Assembly: GCA_002307375.1 (NCBI GenBank)
Contig: NTJI01000001.1
Location: 124,001-188,000 of the forward strand
Direction: 5' to 3'
Source of the DNA: Lysobacteraceae bacterium NML93-0399
GTDB taxonomy: Bacteria; Pseudomonadota; Gammaproteobacteria; Xanthomonadales; Xanthomonadaceae
Length of the DNA: 64,000 nucleotides
Positions within the stretch are counted from its first letter, which is position 1. Each line of letters begins with the position of its first letter. Positions 8,110-16,890 of the stretch are shown one piece after another. The translations under genes and the position numbers were made by a program. The notes under the pieces are model-generated. The model had not been told where the DNA came from, made no database searches, and saw nothing but the letters and a program-made list of their open reading frames with translations.

Positions 8110-8958
8110 ATGCGCGAGACCGGCGTCACCGAATACACAGGCCTGCGCGGCCGCCTGCACGCGTTCATCGCCCATCCCAAGGTGCAGGCGGGCATCCTCG
8201 CGCTGATCGTCGTCAACGCCATCCTGCTGGGGCTGGAAACCGCGCCACAGATCATGGCCGAGGCCGGCGGGCTGATCCGCCTGGCCGACAGGGTGATCCT
8301 GGCGGTGTTCGTGGTCGAGATCGCAATCCGGCTGTTCGTGCATCGGGGCCGGTTCTTCCGCGACCCGTGGAGCCTGTTCGACTTCGCCGTGGTCGCCATC
8401 GCCCTGGTGCCCGCCACCGGGCCCTTCTCGGTATTGCGCGCCCTGCGCGTGCTGCGTGTGCTGCGCGTGCTGACCATCGTGCCGTCGATGCGGCGCGTGG
8501 TCGGCGCACTGCTGGGCGCGGTGCCGGGCCTGTTGTCGATCGGCATGGTGCTGGTGCTGATCTACTACGTGTGCGCGGTGATCGCGACCAACCTGTTCGG
8601 GCCGGTGTTTCCCGACTGGTTCGGCAACATCGGCCGGTCGTTCTACACGCTGTTCCAGATCATGACGCTGGAGAGCTGGTCGATGGGCATCTCGCGCCCG
8701 GTGATGGAAGAGTTCCCGTATGCCTGGGCGTTCTTCATTCCCTTCATCCTGGTCGCCACCTTCACCATGCTCAACCTGTTCATCGGTGTCATCGTCGATG
8801 CGATGCAGACGGTGTCGGAAGCCGAACACGCCGATACCCTCGATGCGCTCGACCGCACGCAGGATCACATCGAAGCCGACGTGCATGCCGAGGTCCGTGC
8901 ACTGCGCGACGAGATCCGCAGCCTGCGCACGCTGCTGGAAACCCGCAGCGAGCGCTGA
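8110..8958 (+). CDS. Bacterial voltage-gated sodium channel (NavBac/NaChBac family)
   Basis: A 282-residue six-helix ion channel. S1-S3 span about residues 27-101. S4 carries the gating arginines at every third position (RALRVLRVLRVLTIVPSMRR, about 110-129). S5 spans about 131-152 and S6 about 206-232. The selectivity filter TLESWSM (186-192) is identical to that of the sodium-selective channel NavAb and close to the TLESWAS of NaChBac. After S6 comes an acidic, heptad-like tail (DTLDALDRTQDHIEADVHAE) that fits the coiled-coil tetramerisation bundle of this family. It should be an inner-membrane homotetramer. Neighbours give no hint of its physiological use; flagellar motor genes lie 4 kb away. 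Confidence 0.93.
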   Translation: MRETGVTEYTGLRGRLHAFIAHPKVQAGILALIVVNAILLGLETAPQIMAEAGGLIRLADRVILAVFVVEIAIRLFVHRGRFFRDPWSLFDFAVVAIALVPATGPFSVLRALRVLRVLRVLTIVPSMRRVVGALLGAVPGLLSIGMVLVLIYYVCAVIATNLFGPVFPDWFGNIGRSFYTLFQIMTLESWSMGISRPVMEEFPYAWAFFIPFILVATFTMLNLFIGVIVDAMQTVSEAEHADTLDALDRTQDHIEADVHAEVRALRDEIRSLRTLLETRSER

Positions 8959-8972
8959 GGGCAGGCGCTGAC

Positions 8973-9002
8973 GGGGTGCCGGCGGCCACGCGCCGACACC
9001 CC
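8973..9002. terminator. Hairpin between convergent sodium channel and paoC genes
   Basis: Inverted repeat GGGGTG-c-CGGCG / CGCCG-a-CACCCC with a six-base loop lies in the 59-bp gap between two converging genes. It has no clear T-run on either side, so it is best read as a bidirectional transcript-end hairpin. Confidence 0.5.
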
Positions 9003-9017
9003 GCCCTACAGACGCGA

Positions 9018-11360
9018 TCAATGCGCGTCGTTGTCTCCTGGCAGATCGGTGGTGTGCCACGACGGTGCCACGTCCTCACCGCCCGCCATGACCTTGTCGG
9101 GCGTCAGTGGCGTGCTGCGGATGCGCTTGCCGGTGGCGTGGAAGATCGCGTTCGCGACCGCCGCGGCCACACCCACCTGGCCGATCTCGCCGACGCCCTT
9201 GGCGCCGATGCGACTGACGACACGGTCGTCCTCGTCGGCGAAGATCACCTCGATGTCGTGGATGTCGGCATTGGCGGCGACGTGGTATTCGCTGAGGTCG
9301 TGGTTCATGAAGCGGCCGAAGCGGTGGTCGGCATGCGTTTCCTCGTGCAGTGCCTGACTGATGCCCCAGACCACGCCGCCGATGATCTGGCTGCGTGCGG
9401 CCTTCGGGTTGAGGATGCGCCCTGCCGCAATCGCGCTGACCACGCGTGTGACGCGCACGGTGCCGAGGTCCTCGTCGACGCGGACCTCGCAGAACACCGC
9501 GCCGTGCGTGGTCCGCGTATAGCGCCGCTGGTCGAGCATTTCGGGCAGCATCAGATACTTCACCTCCACCCTGTCCTCGTCGGCGGCGGCCAGCACGTCG
9601 GCCAGTGCCACCGACACCGCTGGCTCGGCGAGCAGGTGCAGATGGCCATCGGCGAAACGCACCTGGTCCAGCTCGGTCTTGGCGAACGGTGAATCGGGCA
9701 TGGCGCCGGCCAGCTTGAGCAGGCGCTTCTGCAGCTTGCGGCAGGCGCCCTCGACCGCCGAGCCGACCGTGGCCACATGCGAGGAGCCGCCTTCGATCGG
9801 TGCGGCCGGCAAGGTGGAGTCGCCGAGCTGGAAGGTCACCTGCTCCAGCGGCATGCCCATCGCTTCGGCGGCGATCATCGTCATCACCGTGTAGGTGCCG
9901 GTGCCGATATCGGTGGCCGCGCTGCTGACCACCAGACGCCCGTCGGCGTGCAGCGCCGCGCTGGCGCGGGCGAACATCTGCAGCGCATCCCAGATGCCCG
10001 TGGCCATTCCCCAGCCCACGTATTCACTGCCTTCCTTGCGGGCACGCGGCGCCGGTGGCCGACGCGCCCAACCGAACGCCTGTGCCCCACGCTCGTAGCA
10101 CTCGCGCAGCGCCTTGCTCGAATAGGGCTTGTCGTCGATCGGCGTGATCTCGGCGTAGTTCTTCAAACGCAACGCCAGCGGGTCCATGCCCAAGGCGTAG
10201 GACAGCTCATCCATCGCCACTTCAAGCGCATGCATGCCATGGGCGGCGCCGGGGGCGCGCATGTCGATGGGCGTGTAGTGGTCGAGATCGACCAGCTTGT
10301 AGCCGAAATGGAAGTTCTCGCAGGCGTAGAGCTGGCCGGACCAGTTCACCACCACTTCGACGTAATCCTCGATTCGCGAGGTCTCCGCCACCGCCTCGTG
10401 CGAGATGCACTGCAGCGTGCCGTCGACATCGGCGGCCAGACGCACGCGCTGCAGCGTCTCGGGGCGATGGCCGAAGGTGAACATCTGCTGCCGCGTCAGC
10501 ACCACGCGCACCGAGCGGTCGAGCAGCACCGAGGCCATCACCGCCAGCGGCAGCTGGTATTGCGGACGCAGGCCGGAACCGAATGCGCCGCCGACGTAGG
10601 GGTTGCGCACCGTAACCTGGCGCTTGGGCAAACCGAGCACGTGCGAGACATACCAGCGGCTGTTCTGCGAGCCCTGGGTCTTGTCGTAGATGGTGAAGTG
10701 ACCGTCCTCCTCGCGAATGACGGTGGAGGCGAACAGCTCCATCGGGTTGTGATGCTCGACGCCCGAGTAGTACTCGGCATCGATCTTCACCGGGGCGCCC
10801 TCGAAAGCGGCCTGCGGGTCGCCCTTGTCCGACGGCGGCGGCTTGAAGCCGGCCTTGAGCGACTTGGGCCGGCGTGCCCGCGCGAGATGGTCGAGCAGCT
10901 CGGTGTCATGACCTTCCTGGTCGTAGGTCACCACGACCAGACCCGCCGCGTGCCGCGCGGCTTCGAACGTCTCGGCCAGCACCAGCGCGACCGGCTGGCC
11001 GCTGTAGTGCACCACGTCGTCGTAGAGCGGCCGGAATGGTGACCCGGCCGGCGCGACCATGTCCTTGTAGAACAGGTCGAAGCCGCGCATTTTCGGGCGG
11101 TTTTCGTGGGTCATGATCTCCAGCACGCCCGGCACCGCTCGCGCGGCGTCGAGGTCGAAGCCGGTGATGCGCCCCTTGGCGATGGCGCTGTTGACCACCA
11201 CGCCGTAGGCCAGGTCGGGCACCGGCCACTCGGCGGCATAGCGCGCTTCTCCAGTGACCTTGGCGCGGCCGTCCACGCGTGAGGCCGGCTTGCCGGTGGG
11301 CACGTGGCCGGTGCCCGGCTCGGCGTTGGGCCACTGCAGGTCCGCGATCAGATCGGTCAT
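9018..11360 (-). CDS. paoC: Molybdopterin-binding subunit of aldehyde oxidoreductase (PaoC-like)
   Basis: A 780-residue xanthine-oxidase-family large subunit that binds the molybdenum cofactor and oxidises the substrate. Recognisable elements are GKPASRVDGRAKVTGEARYA at the N-terminus (residues 23-42), YVGGAFGSGL, the substrate-side GAAHGMHALEVAMDELSYAL, and GAKGVGEIGQVGVAAAVANA near the end with the catalytic Glu. It is the third gene of a three-gene operon; its ATG overlaps the stop of the FAD subunit by four bases. By family it works on aldehydes in the periplasm or cytoplasm. No Tat signal is evident on the iron-sulfur subunit, which argues for the cytoplasm. The usual XdhC/PaoD maturation factor is not beside it. 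Confidence 0.85.
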   Translation of the reverse strand: MTDLIADLQWPNAEPGTGHVPTGKPASRVDGRAKVTGEARYAAEWPVPDLAYGVVVNSAIAKGRITGFDLDAARAVPGVLEIMTHENRPKMRGFDLFYKDMVAPAGSPFRPLYDDVVHYSGQPVALVLAETFEAARHAAGLVVVTYDQEGHDTELLDHLARARRPKSLKAGFKPPPSDKGDPQAAFEGAPVKIDAEYYSGVEHHNPMELFASTVIREEDGHFTIYDKTQGSQNSRWYVSHVLGLPKRQVTVRNPYVGGAFGSGLRPQYQLPLAVMASVLLDRSVRVVLTRQQMFTFGHRPETLQRVRLAADVDGTLQCISHEAVAETSRIEDYVEVVVNWSGQLYACENFHFGYKLVDLDHYTPIDMRAPGAAHGMHALEVAMDELSYALGMDPLALRLKNYAEITPIDDKPYSSKALRECYERGAQAFGWARRPPAPRARKEGSEYVGWGMATGIWDALQMFARASAALHADGRLVVSSAATDIGTGTYTVMTMIAAEAMGMPLEQVTFQLGDSTLPAAPIEGGSSHVATVGSAVEGACRKLQKRLLKLAGAMPDSPFAKTELDQVRFADGHLHLLAEPAVSVALADVLAAADEDRVEVKYLMLPEMLDQRRYTRTTHGAVFCEVRVDEDLGTVRVTRVVSAIAAGRILNPKAARSQIIGGVVWGISQALHEETHADHRFGRFMNHDLSEYHVAANADIHDIEVIFADEDDRVVSRIGAKGVGEIGQVGVAAAVANAIFHATGKRIRSTPLTPDKVMAGGEDVAPSWHTTDLPGDNDAH

Positions 11361-12421
11361 CGGGCACCCCCTTCGTCTGGCAGGTCGCGGTCGTGCCGCA
11401 GGTTGGTCACGGTGCCGGCCTGCGCGACGGTGAGCGCGCGCACGATGGCGCGGCGGGCCAGCGGAATCTTGAAATCGTTGACGCCCTGTCCGACGGCGCC
11501 GTCGAGCAATGCATCCGCCGCGCGCCCGAAGACGTCGGCTTCGGGCATCGCACCCGCCAGCAGCGCTTCGGCCTCAGCGCGTCGCCACGGCTTGTGGGCC
11601 ACGCCGCCCAGTGCCAGGCGTGCCTCGCGGATGCGCCCCGCGTCGTCGACATCGAGTGCGGCGGCCACTGACACCAGCGCGAAGGCGTACGAGAGGCGGT
11701 CGCGGATCTTCAGATACGCGCTGTGCGCGGCGAACCGGTCGGCCTCGGGCAAGGTGATGCGCGTGATCAGTTCGTCCTGCGCGAGGGTGTTGTCGAGGTC
11801 GGGGCGGTCCCCGGGCAGGCGGTGGAAATCGGCGAAGGGAATCTCGCGACTGCCGCGGCGCGACGTGACGTGCACCGTGGCCTCGAGCGCGGCCAGCGCC
11901 ACGCACATGTCCGAGGGATGCGTGGCGATGCAGTGTTCGCTTGCGCCGAGAATCGCGTGCTGGCGTGTCAGCCCGCCGATCGCCGAACAGCCGCTGCCCG
12001 GCTCGCGCTTGTTGCAGGGCGTAGCGCGGTCGTAGAAGTAGTAGCAGCGCGTGCGCTGGAGCAGGTTGCCGCCGTCGGTCGCCATGTTGCGGATCTGCGG
12101 CGAGGCGCCGGCGAGAATGGCCGACGACAGCAGCGGATAGCGTTCGCGCACCAGCGGGTGATAGGCGGTCTCGGCGTTGCGGGCCAGCGCGCCCAGCGAG
12201 ATCCCGCCGTCCTCGGACGCCTCGATGCGCGAAAGCTCCAGCCGGTTGATGTCGACCAGCGTGGCGGGCTGCATGATGTGCAGCTTCATCAGGTCGGTGA
12301 GATTGGTGCCGCCGGCGATGAAGCGGGCGTCGCCGCGCGCGGTGCTGCTGTCAATCGGATCGCCGATCGCGGCGACCGCGGCGTCGATGTCGGAGGGGCG
12401 GGTGTAGGCGATGGGATTCAT
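11357..12421 (-). CDS. paoB: FAD and [4Fe-4S] subunit of aldehyde oxidoreductase (PaoB-like)
   Basis: A 354-residue FAD-binding subunit that passes electrons from the 2Fe-2S subunit to FAD. The FAD loop RFIAGGTNLTDLMKLHIMQP is followed by GASPQIRNMATDGGNLLQRT. The next stretch, TRCYYFYDRATPCNK and then GSGCSA, supplies the cysteines that in E. coli PaoB hold an extra [4Fe-4S] cluster. This insertion separates PaoB-like subunits from ordinary XdhB types and supports the Pao assignment. The ATG at 12421 overlaps the stop of the upstream subunit (ATGA), and the gene overlaps paoC in the same way. Confidence 0.87.
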   Translation of the reverse strand: MNPIAYTRPSDIDAAVAAIGDPIDSSTARGDARFIAGGTNLTDLMKLHIMQPATLVDINRLELSRIEASEDGGISLGALARNAETAYHPLVRERYPLLSSAILAGASPQIRNMATDGGNLLQRTRCYYFYDRATPCNKREPGSGCSAIGGLTRQHAILGASEHCIATHPSDMCVALAALEATVHVTSRRGSREIPFADFHRLPGDRPDLDNTLAQDELITRITLPEADRFAAHSAYLKIRDRLSYAFALVSVAAALDVDDAGRIREARLALGGVAHKPWRRAEAEALLAGAMPEADVFGRAADALLDGAVGQGVNDFKIPLARRAIVRALTVAQAGTVTNLRHDRDLPDEGGAR

Positions 12422-12969
12422 GCCGGCACCGTCCCGACCACGACCGGGCCATCGCGCGCCGGATCCTCGTCGCTGCCATCGGGCAACACGTCGAGCACGG
12501 CGTCGGTGATCTGCGGATACGCGCCGCAGCGGCAGATGTTGCCGCTCATCAATTCGCGCACTTCGTCGCGCGTACGCGCCTCGCCCTCGTTGATCAGCCC
12601 GACCGCCGAGCACAACTGGCCGGGCGTGCAGTAGCCGCACTGGAACGCATCGCGCTCGATGAAGGCCTGCTGCAGCGGATGCAGCGACTCGCCATCGGCG
12701 AGGCCTTCGACCGTGGTGATGTCCTTGCCCTCCTGCATGACCGCGAGCGTGAGGCAGCTGTTGATGCGCACGCCATCGACCAGCACCGTGCACGCGCCGC
12801 ACTGGCCGTGATCGCACCCCTTCTTGCTGCCGGTAAGGTCGAGCCGGTCGCGGAGCAGATCGAGCAGGCTGACCCAGGCCTCGATCTCGAGCGTGTAGGA
12901 CTGGCCGTTGATGCGCAGCGACACCGGATAACGCGGTGGCGCCTCGGAAGACGCGATCGGCTGGGGCAT
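12418..12969 (-). CDS. paoA: [2Fe-2S] subunit of aldehyde oxidoreductase (PaoA-like)
   Basis: A 183-residue two-cluster ferredoxin subunit. The plant-type cluster motif is GSKKGCDHGQCGACTVLVDG with its fourth Cys in NSCLTLAV. The second, C-terminal cluster has FQCGYCTPGQ and GNICRCGAYPQI. The start is ATG 12969; the shorter version lacks the Tat (twin-Arg) signal found on E. coli PaoA, so the enzyme may be cytoplasmic. It is the first gene of the operon and presumably carries the promoter for all three subunits upstream, between 12970 and 13294. Confidence 0.87.
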   Translation of the reverse strand: MPQPIASSEAPPRYPVSLRINGQSYTLEIEAWVSLLDLLRDRLDLTGSKKGCDHGQCGACTVLVDGVRINSCLTLAVMQEGKDITTVEGLADGESLHPLQQAFIERDAFQCGYCTPGQLCSAVGLINEGEARTRDEVRELMSGNICRCGAYPQITDAVLDVLPDGSDEDPARDGPVVVGTVPA

Positions 12970-13294
12970 GGAAATTCCGCCTTGGCTGTTGAAGCCCCCG
13001 ATCCTCCCCACGGCGGGGTGCACGTCACGTGCAGGCATTCCTGCAATCGGTGCACGCGACAAAAGTTGCAGGCAAAGCTGTCGCGCCATGTCCGCGGCTG
13101 CATCACGACATCAGCCGCGCGGCGCATTCACAGAGCGTTGCGTCGCAAAGCAGCCGCCGAGGTCTGCACCCGCAGCCACGCCGATCGGGCGTTCGCAGGC
13201 GATCGCAGGCGAACGCGGTCAGGTCCTGTCAGTCGCTCCGGCCTGCTGCTCGACGCGGCCGCATCTGCAATGCCGCCGAGCGCACACCCGGCGC
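12970..13294. other. Intergenic region between motB end and pao operon start
   Basis: No gene is seen in these 325 bases. They contain the expected promoter region of the pao operon. Two inverted repeats are close together: GCACGT-C-ACGTGC at 13020-13032 and GCAGG-catt-CCTGC at 13031-13044. Either could be a regulator site about 50-75 bases upstream of the paoA start. No regulator gene lies next to the operon. Confidence 0.4.
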
Positions 13295-14203
13295 TCAGTA
13301 TGCTGGTGCGGACGCCACCATCGCAGGGGCTCCGACCACGGCCAGCGCATCGTCGCGCTCGGCGGCGCTGCGTTCGGCGGCGTTGTTGAGCACCACGATG
13401 CTGATCCGCCGGTTGATCGGGTTGCGCTCGTCGGTCTTGTCGAACGGCACCGAGGACGACAGCCCGACCACGCGCGAGAGCTTTTCTTCGCGCAGTCCAC
13501 CGGCGACCAGCGCCCGCCGTGCGGCATTGGCACGCAGCGAGGACAGCTCCCAGTTGCCGAACCCGTTCGCGGTCGAATACGGCGCATTGTCGGTATGGCC
13601 GGAAATCGCAATGCGGTTGTCGACCTGGTCGAGATAGCGCGCCAGTTCGGACAGGATCAGGCGGCTGTAGTCGCGCAGCTCGGGCGACCCGAGATCGAAC
13701 ATCGGCCGGTTCTCGGCGTCGACGATCTGGATCCGCAGGCCCTCGGGCGTGATGTCGATCAGCAACTGGTCCTTGAACGGCGCCAGCGCCTGGCTGCTCG
13801 CCACCGCTTTCTCCAGTGCACGCTGCAGGGCTTCGAGGCGTTCGCGATCGGCCGCGTCGCGCACGGCCTGCGCGGTGTCCTCGTCCATCTGCGCCTGCCC
13901 TGAGCCGGGCGGATTGCGCATGTGTTCGAACATCTTGATCGGCACGTCGCCAGCGCCACCAGGACCATTGGAGCCCGGCGCCATAGCCGCGGCCGTGCCC
14001 GCAACCGCGCTGGGATTCTTGAAGTATTCGGCGATGCCGCCCAGCTGTTCCTGCGGCATCGTGGCCACCAGCCACATGACCATGAAAAACGCCATCAGCG
14101 CGGTCACGAAATCGGCATACGCGACCTTCCACGCGCCGCCGTGGTGCCCGCCGCCGTGCTTTTTCTTGCGCACGACGATGATCGGTTGTCTGACGTCGTT
14201 CAC
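13295..14203 (-). CDS. motB: Flagellar motor stator protein MotB
   Basis: A 302-residue stator subunit. It has a short basic His-rich cytoplasmic start, one membrane helix with the proton-binding Asp31 (AYADFVTALMAFFMVMWLV), and a plug/linker rich in Gly and Pro. An OmpA-like peptidoglycan-binding domain follows at about 150-275 (ISGHTDNAPYSTANGFGNWE, then RRISIVVLNN). With MotA it couples ion flow to flagellar rotation and anchors the stator to the cell wall. It is the second gene of a motA-motB operon, nine bases downstream of motA. Confidence 0.95.
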   Translation of the reverse strand: MNDVRQPIIVVRKKKHGGGHHGGAWKVAYADFVTALMAFFMVMWLVATMPQEQLGGIAEYFKNPSAVAGTAAAMAPGSNGPGGAGDVPIKMFEHMRNPPGSGQAQMDEDTAQAVRDAADRERLEALQRALEKAVASSQALAPFKDQLLIDITPEGLRIQIVDAENRPMFDLGSPELRDYSRLILSELARYLDQVDNRIAISGHTDNAPYSTANGFGNWELSSLRANAARRALVAGGLREEKLSRVVGLSSSVPFDKTDERNPINRRISIVVLNNAAERSAAERDDALAVVGAPAMVASAPAY

Positions 14204-14212
14204 CGCGCGCCC

Positions 14213-15073
14213 TCAGCCCTTGGCGGCCTTGAGATCGGCTTCCAGGTCCTGGAAGCTCGGGCGCACGTCCGAGAACAGCAGCTTGCGCGCGAACTCGATC
14301 GCCACCGAAGGCGCGTAGCCACGCAAGGACGCGACCAGTGCCGCCTTCACCACCTCGAACGCCTTGCCCTCCTCGTTGGCGCGGCTCTCCATGGCGCTGG
14401 CGATCGGGCCGACGAATCCGTAGGCGATGAAGATGCCCAGGAACGTGCCCACCAGCGCGGAGGCCACCTTCTGGCCGATCTCCGCCGGCGGTGCGCTGCC
14501 GACGATCGACATCGTCAGGATGATGCCCAGCACCGCCGCCACGATGCCGAAGCCCGGCAGCGCGTCGGCCACCTTCTGCACCGAATGCGAGGGCTCCAGC
14601 GCTTCCTGGTGATGGGTATCGAGCTCGTATTCGAGCAGCGATTCGAGCTCGTGCGGATTCATGTTGCCGCCCACCATCAGCCGCAGGCAGTCGGTGATGA
14701 AGGTCAGCATGTGATGGTCGGCGACGATCTTCGGATACTTCTGGAAAATGGTGCTCGAGTCGGGATTCTCGATGTGGTTCTCGATCGACATCGTGCCGTC
14801 GCGCCGCATCTTCACCAGCACCTCGTAGATCAGCTTGAGCAGGTCCACGTAATCGGCACGGCGGTACTTCGGCCCCTTGAGCAGCGCCAGCATGCTGCGC
14901 ATGGCGCTCTTCATGACTTTGGCCGGCGTGGCGATGACGTAGGCGCCGAGCGCGCAGCCGCAGATCACGATGATCTCGTTGACGTGCCACAGCGACAGCA
15001 GCTTGCCGCCCACCATCGTGAAGCCGCCGACCATGCTGGCAATGACGACGAAGGCGCCGATGATGAGAAGCAT
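14213..15073 (-). CDS. motA: Flagellar motor stator protein MotA
   Basis: A 286-residue four-helix stator channel protein of the E. coli type. Two helices lie at the N-terminus (LLIIGAFVVIASMVGGFTMV and ICGCALGAYVIATP). A large cytoplasmic loop follows, with the charged torque-generating region (LESLLEYELDTHHQEAL). Two more helices (ALPGFGIVAAVLGIILTMS and ALVGTFLGIFIAYGFVGPI) complete it. ATG 15073 gives the family-typical start. MotA sits upstream of motB in one operon. No other flagellar genes are in the window, consistent with the separate motAB locus of many gammaproteobacteria. Confidence 0.95.
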   Translation of the reverse strand: MLLIIGAFVVIASMVGGFTMVGGKLLSLWHVNEIIVICGCALGAYVIATPAKVMKSAMRSMLALLKGPKYRRADYVDLLKLIYEVLVKMRRDGTMSIENHIENPDSSTIFQKYPKIVADHHMLTFITDCLRLMVGGNMNPHELESLLEYELDTHHQEALEPSHSVQKVADALPGFGIVAAVLGIILTMSIVGSAPPAEIGQKVASALVGTFLGIFIAYGFVGPIASAMESRANEEGKAFEVVKAALVASLRGYAPSVAIEFARKLLFSDVRPSFQDLEADLKAAKG

Positions 15074-15664
15074 GGTGCGGAAATCCGGAAGGCGGGAGCG
15101 TGCGCACTGTATCGGCGTGGCGCAGGTCGGCTTGAGGGGCCCGGCCAGCTCGGCAGGCAGCTTCTTTCTGCGGGTTTTCCCGCCGGTCCGGCGTCCCCGT
15201 GACCGGGTCGCATCAATGGCGCCTGCGTACTGAACCGTTTTGGTTTGAAGCTCCGACAGGCGCCAGGCGACCCGCGGCGCGTAGGCGCGTGCGTTTGCCT
15301 CGTCGCCGTATCGCACTCCCTGTCCCGGCGCATTCCGACGCCCTGACAATGCGTGTCGCACGGCGTGACCAGGTGAGTTCGGCGGCTTCGACACCTGAAT
15401 CAAAACGTCGACCTGGTCGCGTTGCCGGAACTCGAGTGCGTGTCCACCGAGGACCCCGCGCGCCTATTCAAGACAACTGCCAGGGCGTCGTCCACGGCTC
15501 TCACGCTGCCGAACCATTTCCGCGAGCGCGAAGGCGGTGGCACGCTGATCAACGTTGCGGTGGACGCCTCGCACGCACCGCTGGCAACGGTTCTGTCATC
15601 GTGACTCCACCCGCACCTGCGCGCCCGACTTTACCGTCGAGCCTCCCCTGCAAGGAGACCGCTG
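15074..15664. other. Long intergenic stretch upstream of motA
   Basis: About 590 bases without a gene I can support. It holds the motA promoter side and the leader of the following NTF2-like gene. A 60-codon open frame at 15422-15604 has no recognisable domain or ribosome site and is not called. No repeats of the REP family are seen here. Confidence 0.4.
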
Positions 15665-16018
15665 ATGCCCGCCGATCCCAAATCCGTACTGACCGCCGCC
15701 AACGCAGCCGTGTCGCGCGGCGACCACGCCGCGTTTCTCGCCCATTGCACCGACGACGTGGTCTGGCATTTCATCGGCGACCGCACGATCCGCGGCAAGG
15801 CCGATATCCAGCGCTACATGGACGAGATCTATGTACGGCCGCCCGAGGTCGTGGTCGACCGGCTGATCGCCGATACGGACCACGTCGTGGCCATCGGCCG
15901 CATCACCATCACCGATGCCGACGGTCAGGCGACCACGTCGGACTACAGCGACGCCTGGCGTCTGCGTGATGGCAAGCTGGCCGAACTGCACGCCTTCGTC
16001 GTGGCGCGTGACGACTGA
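15665..16018 (+). CDS. SnoaL/NTF2-like small protein
   Basis: A 117-residue alpha+beta-barrel (NTF2/SnoaL) protein. Typical features are the helical start ADPKSVLTAANAAVSRGDHA, the strand-turn CTDDVVWHFIGDRTIRGKAD and the final strands DYSDAWRLRDGKLAELHAFV. A good ribosome site (AAGGAGA) lies seven bases before ATG 15665. Such folds serve as small isomerases, hydrolases or ligand-binding proteins, and the substrate is not predictable. It stands alone between motA and a membrane protein on the other strand. Confidence 0.8.
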   Translation: MPADPKSVLTAANAAVSRGDHAAFLAHCTDDVVWHFIGDRTIRGKADIQRYMDEIYVRPPEVVVDRLIADTDHVVAIGRITITDADGQATTSDYSDAWRLRDGKLAELHAFVVARDD

Positions 16019-16057
16019 GGCAGCCGGCCACGCGCAACCGGGATATGGCCCGACCTC

Positions 16058-16486
16058 TCAGCCGCGCAGAACCCGGGACACGAAGAACAGCAGCACCGTT
16101 GCGCACACGGCCACCGGCAGCGCCGACGCGGCCAGAACATGCAGCGCCACCGACGTGCTGTCGAACGTGCTCCAGGCCGCGACCCGCACCATGAATTCGC
16201 CGTAGTTCAACAGCAGCCAGTACGCGGCCAGCGACATGACGACCACCGCCGTCCGCGCTGCCACGCGCCTGCTGCGCAACAGCGCCAGCCAGACCAGTGT
16301 CATGACGGATGCGCACAGGCAGGCCACCAGCAGATAGGACAAGGCCGATGCATCCGGATCGGCCACGGGGGCATCGGGCGCGGCCCAGAGAAGCTGCGCG
16401 GCCGTGACCACAGCGGCCGCGGTAGCCGCGACGAAATGCCGCGGTGCGAAGCGCGGCAACAAGGCATTCGATTTCGGTAGAGACAT
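16058..16486 (-). CDS. Small inner-membrane protein, four predicted helices
   Basis: A 142-residue protein with four hydrophobic segments: HFVAATAAAVVTAAQLLWAA, LSYLLVACLCASVMTLVWLA, TAVVVMSLAAYWLLLNYGEF and VLAASALPVAVCATVLLFFV. No family is recognised. The start may be ATG 16486 or ATG 16519; the shorter form is given because the first helix follows closely. It converges with the NTF2-like gene. Confidence 0.6.
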   Translation of the reverse strand: MSLPKSNALLPRFAPRHFVAATAAAVVTAAQLLWAAPDAPVADPDASALSYLLVACLCASVMTLVWLALLRSRRVAARTAVVVMSLAAYWLLLNYGEFMVRVAAWSTFDSTSVALHVLAASALPVAVCATVLLFFVSRVLRG

Positions 16487-16890
16487 GCTGCGGTAATCCG
16501 CGCTCCTGGTCGGCGTCATCCCGCGGCCGCGGGACTCCAGATAACGCCGGTCTCGAACGCGCACGCCTGCGAACTGCTGCTCGTGCAGGCATCGCGCTCG
16601 AACGCGCCGGCGCACTGGACGCGCATCATGCGGTAGAACGCGGCGCGCGTCGAAGGGCATGTGCACGCTCGCCCCATGTTCTGAGGCGCGGTTCCGCCAC
16701 GGCCGGCGCGATCGGCGTGGCGTATGCGCGTCGGGGACGGTCGGCGCAGGCAGCCCGCCGCTCGATGCCGAGCGTGTGTGCGGATTCTGTTCGCGAAGGA
16801 CACTTCGAAATGCGCACATTTCTTTTGCGTCGGGCTCATCCCCGCGCGCGGATAGTCGGCCCACCACGGTTTCCCCGACAGGATCACGAC

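Noticed and set aside
13020-13032. E-box-like palindrome upstream of the pao operon as a proven operator
   Set aside because: A 13-base inverted repeat in a 68-70% GC genome can arise by chance and no regulator is adjacent; kept only as a note in the intergenic entry.
15422-15604. 60-codon open frame in the gap upstream of the NTF2-like gene
   Set aside because: No ribosome site, no recognisable sequence feature, and its end abuts the leader of a better-supported gene.
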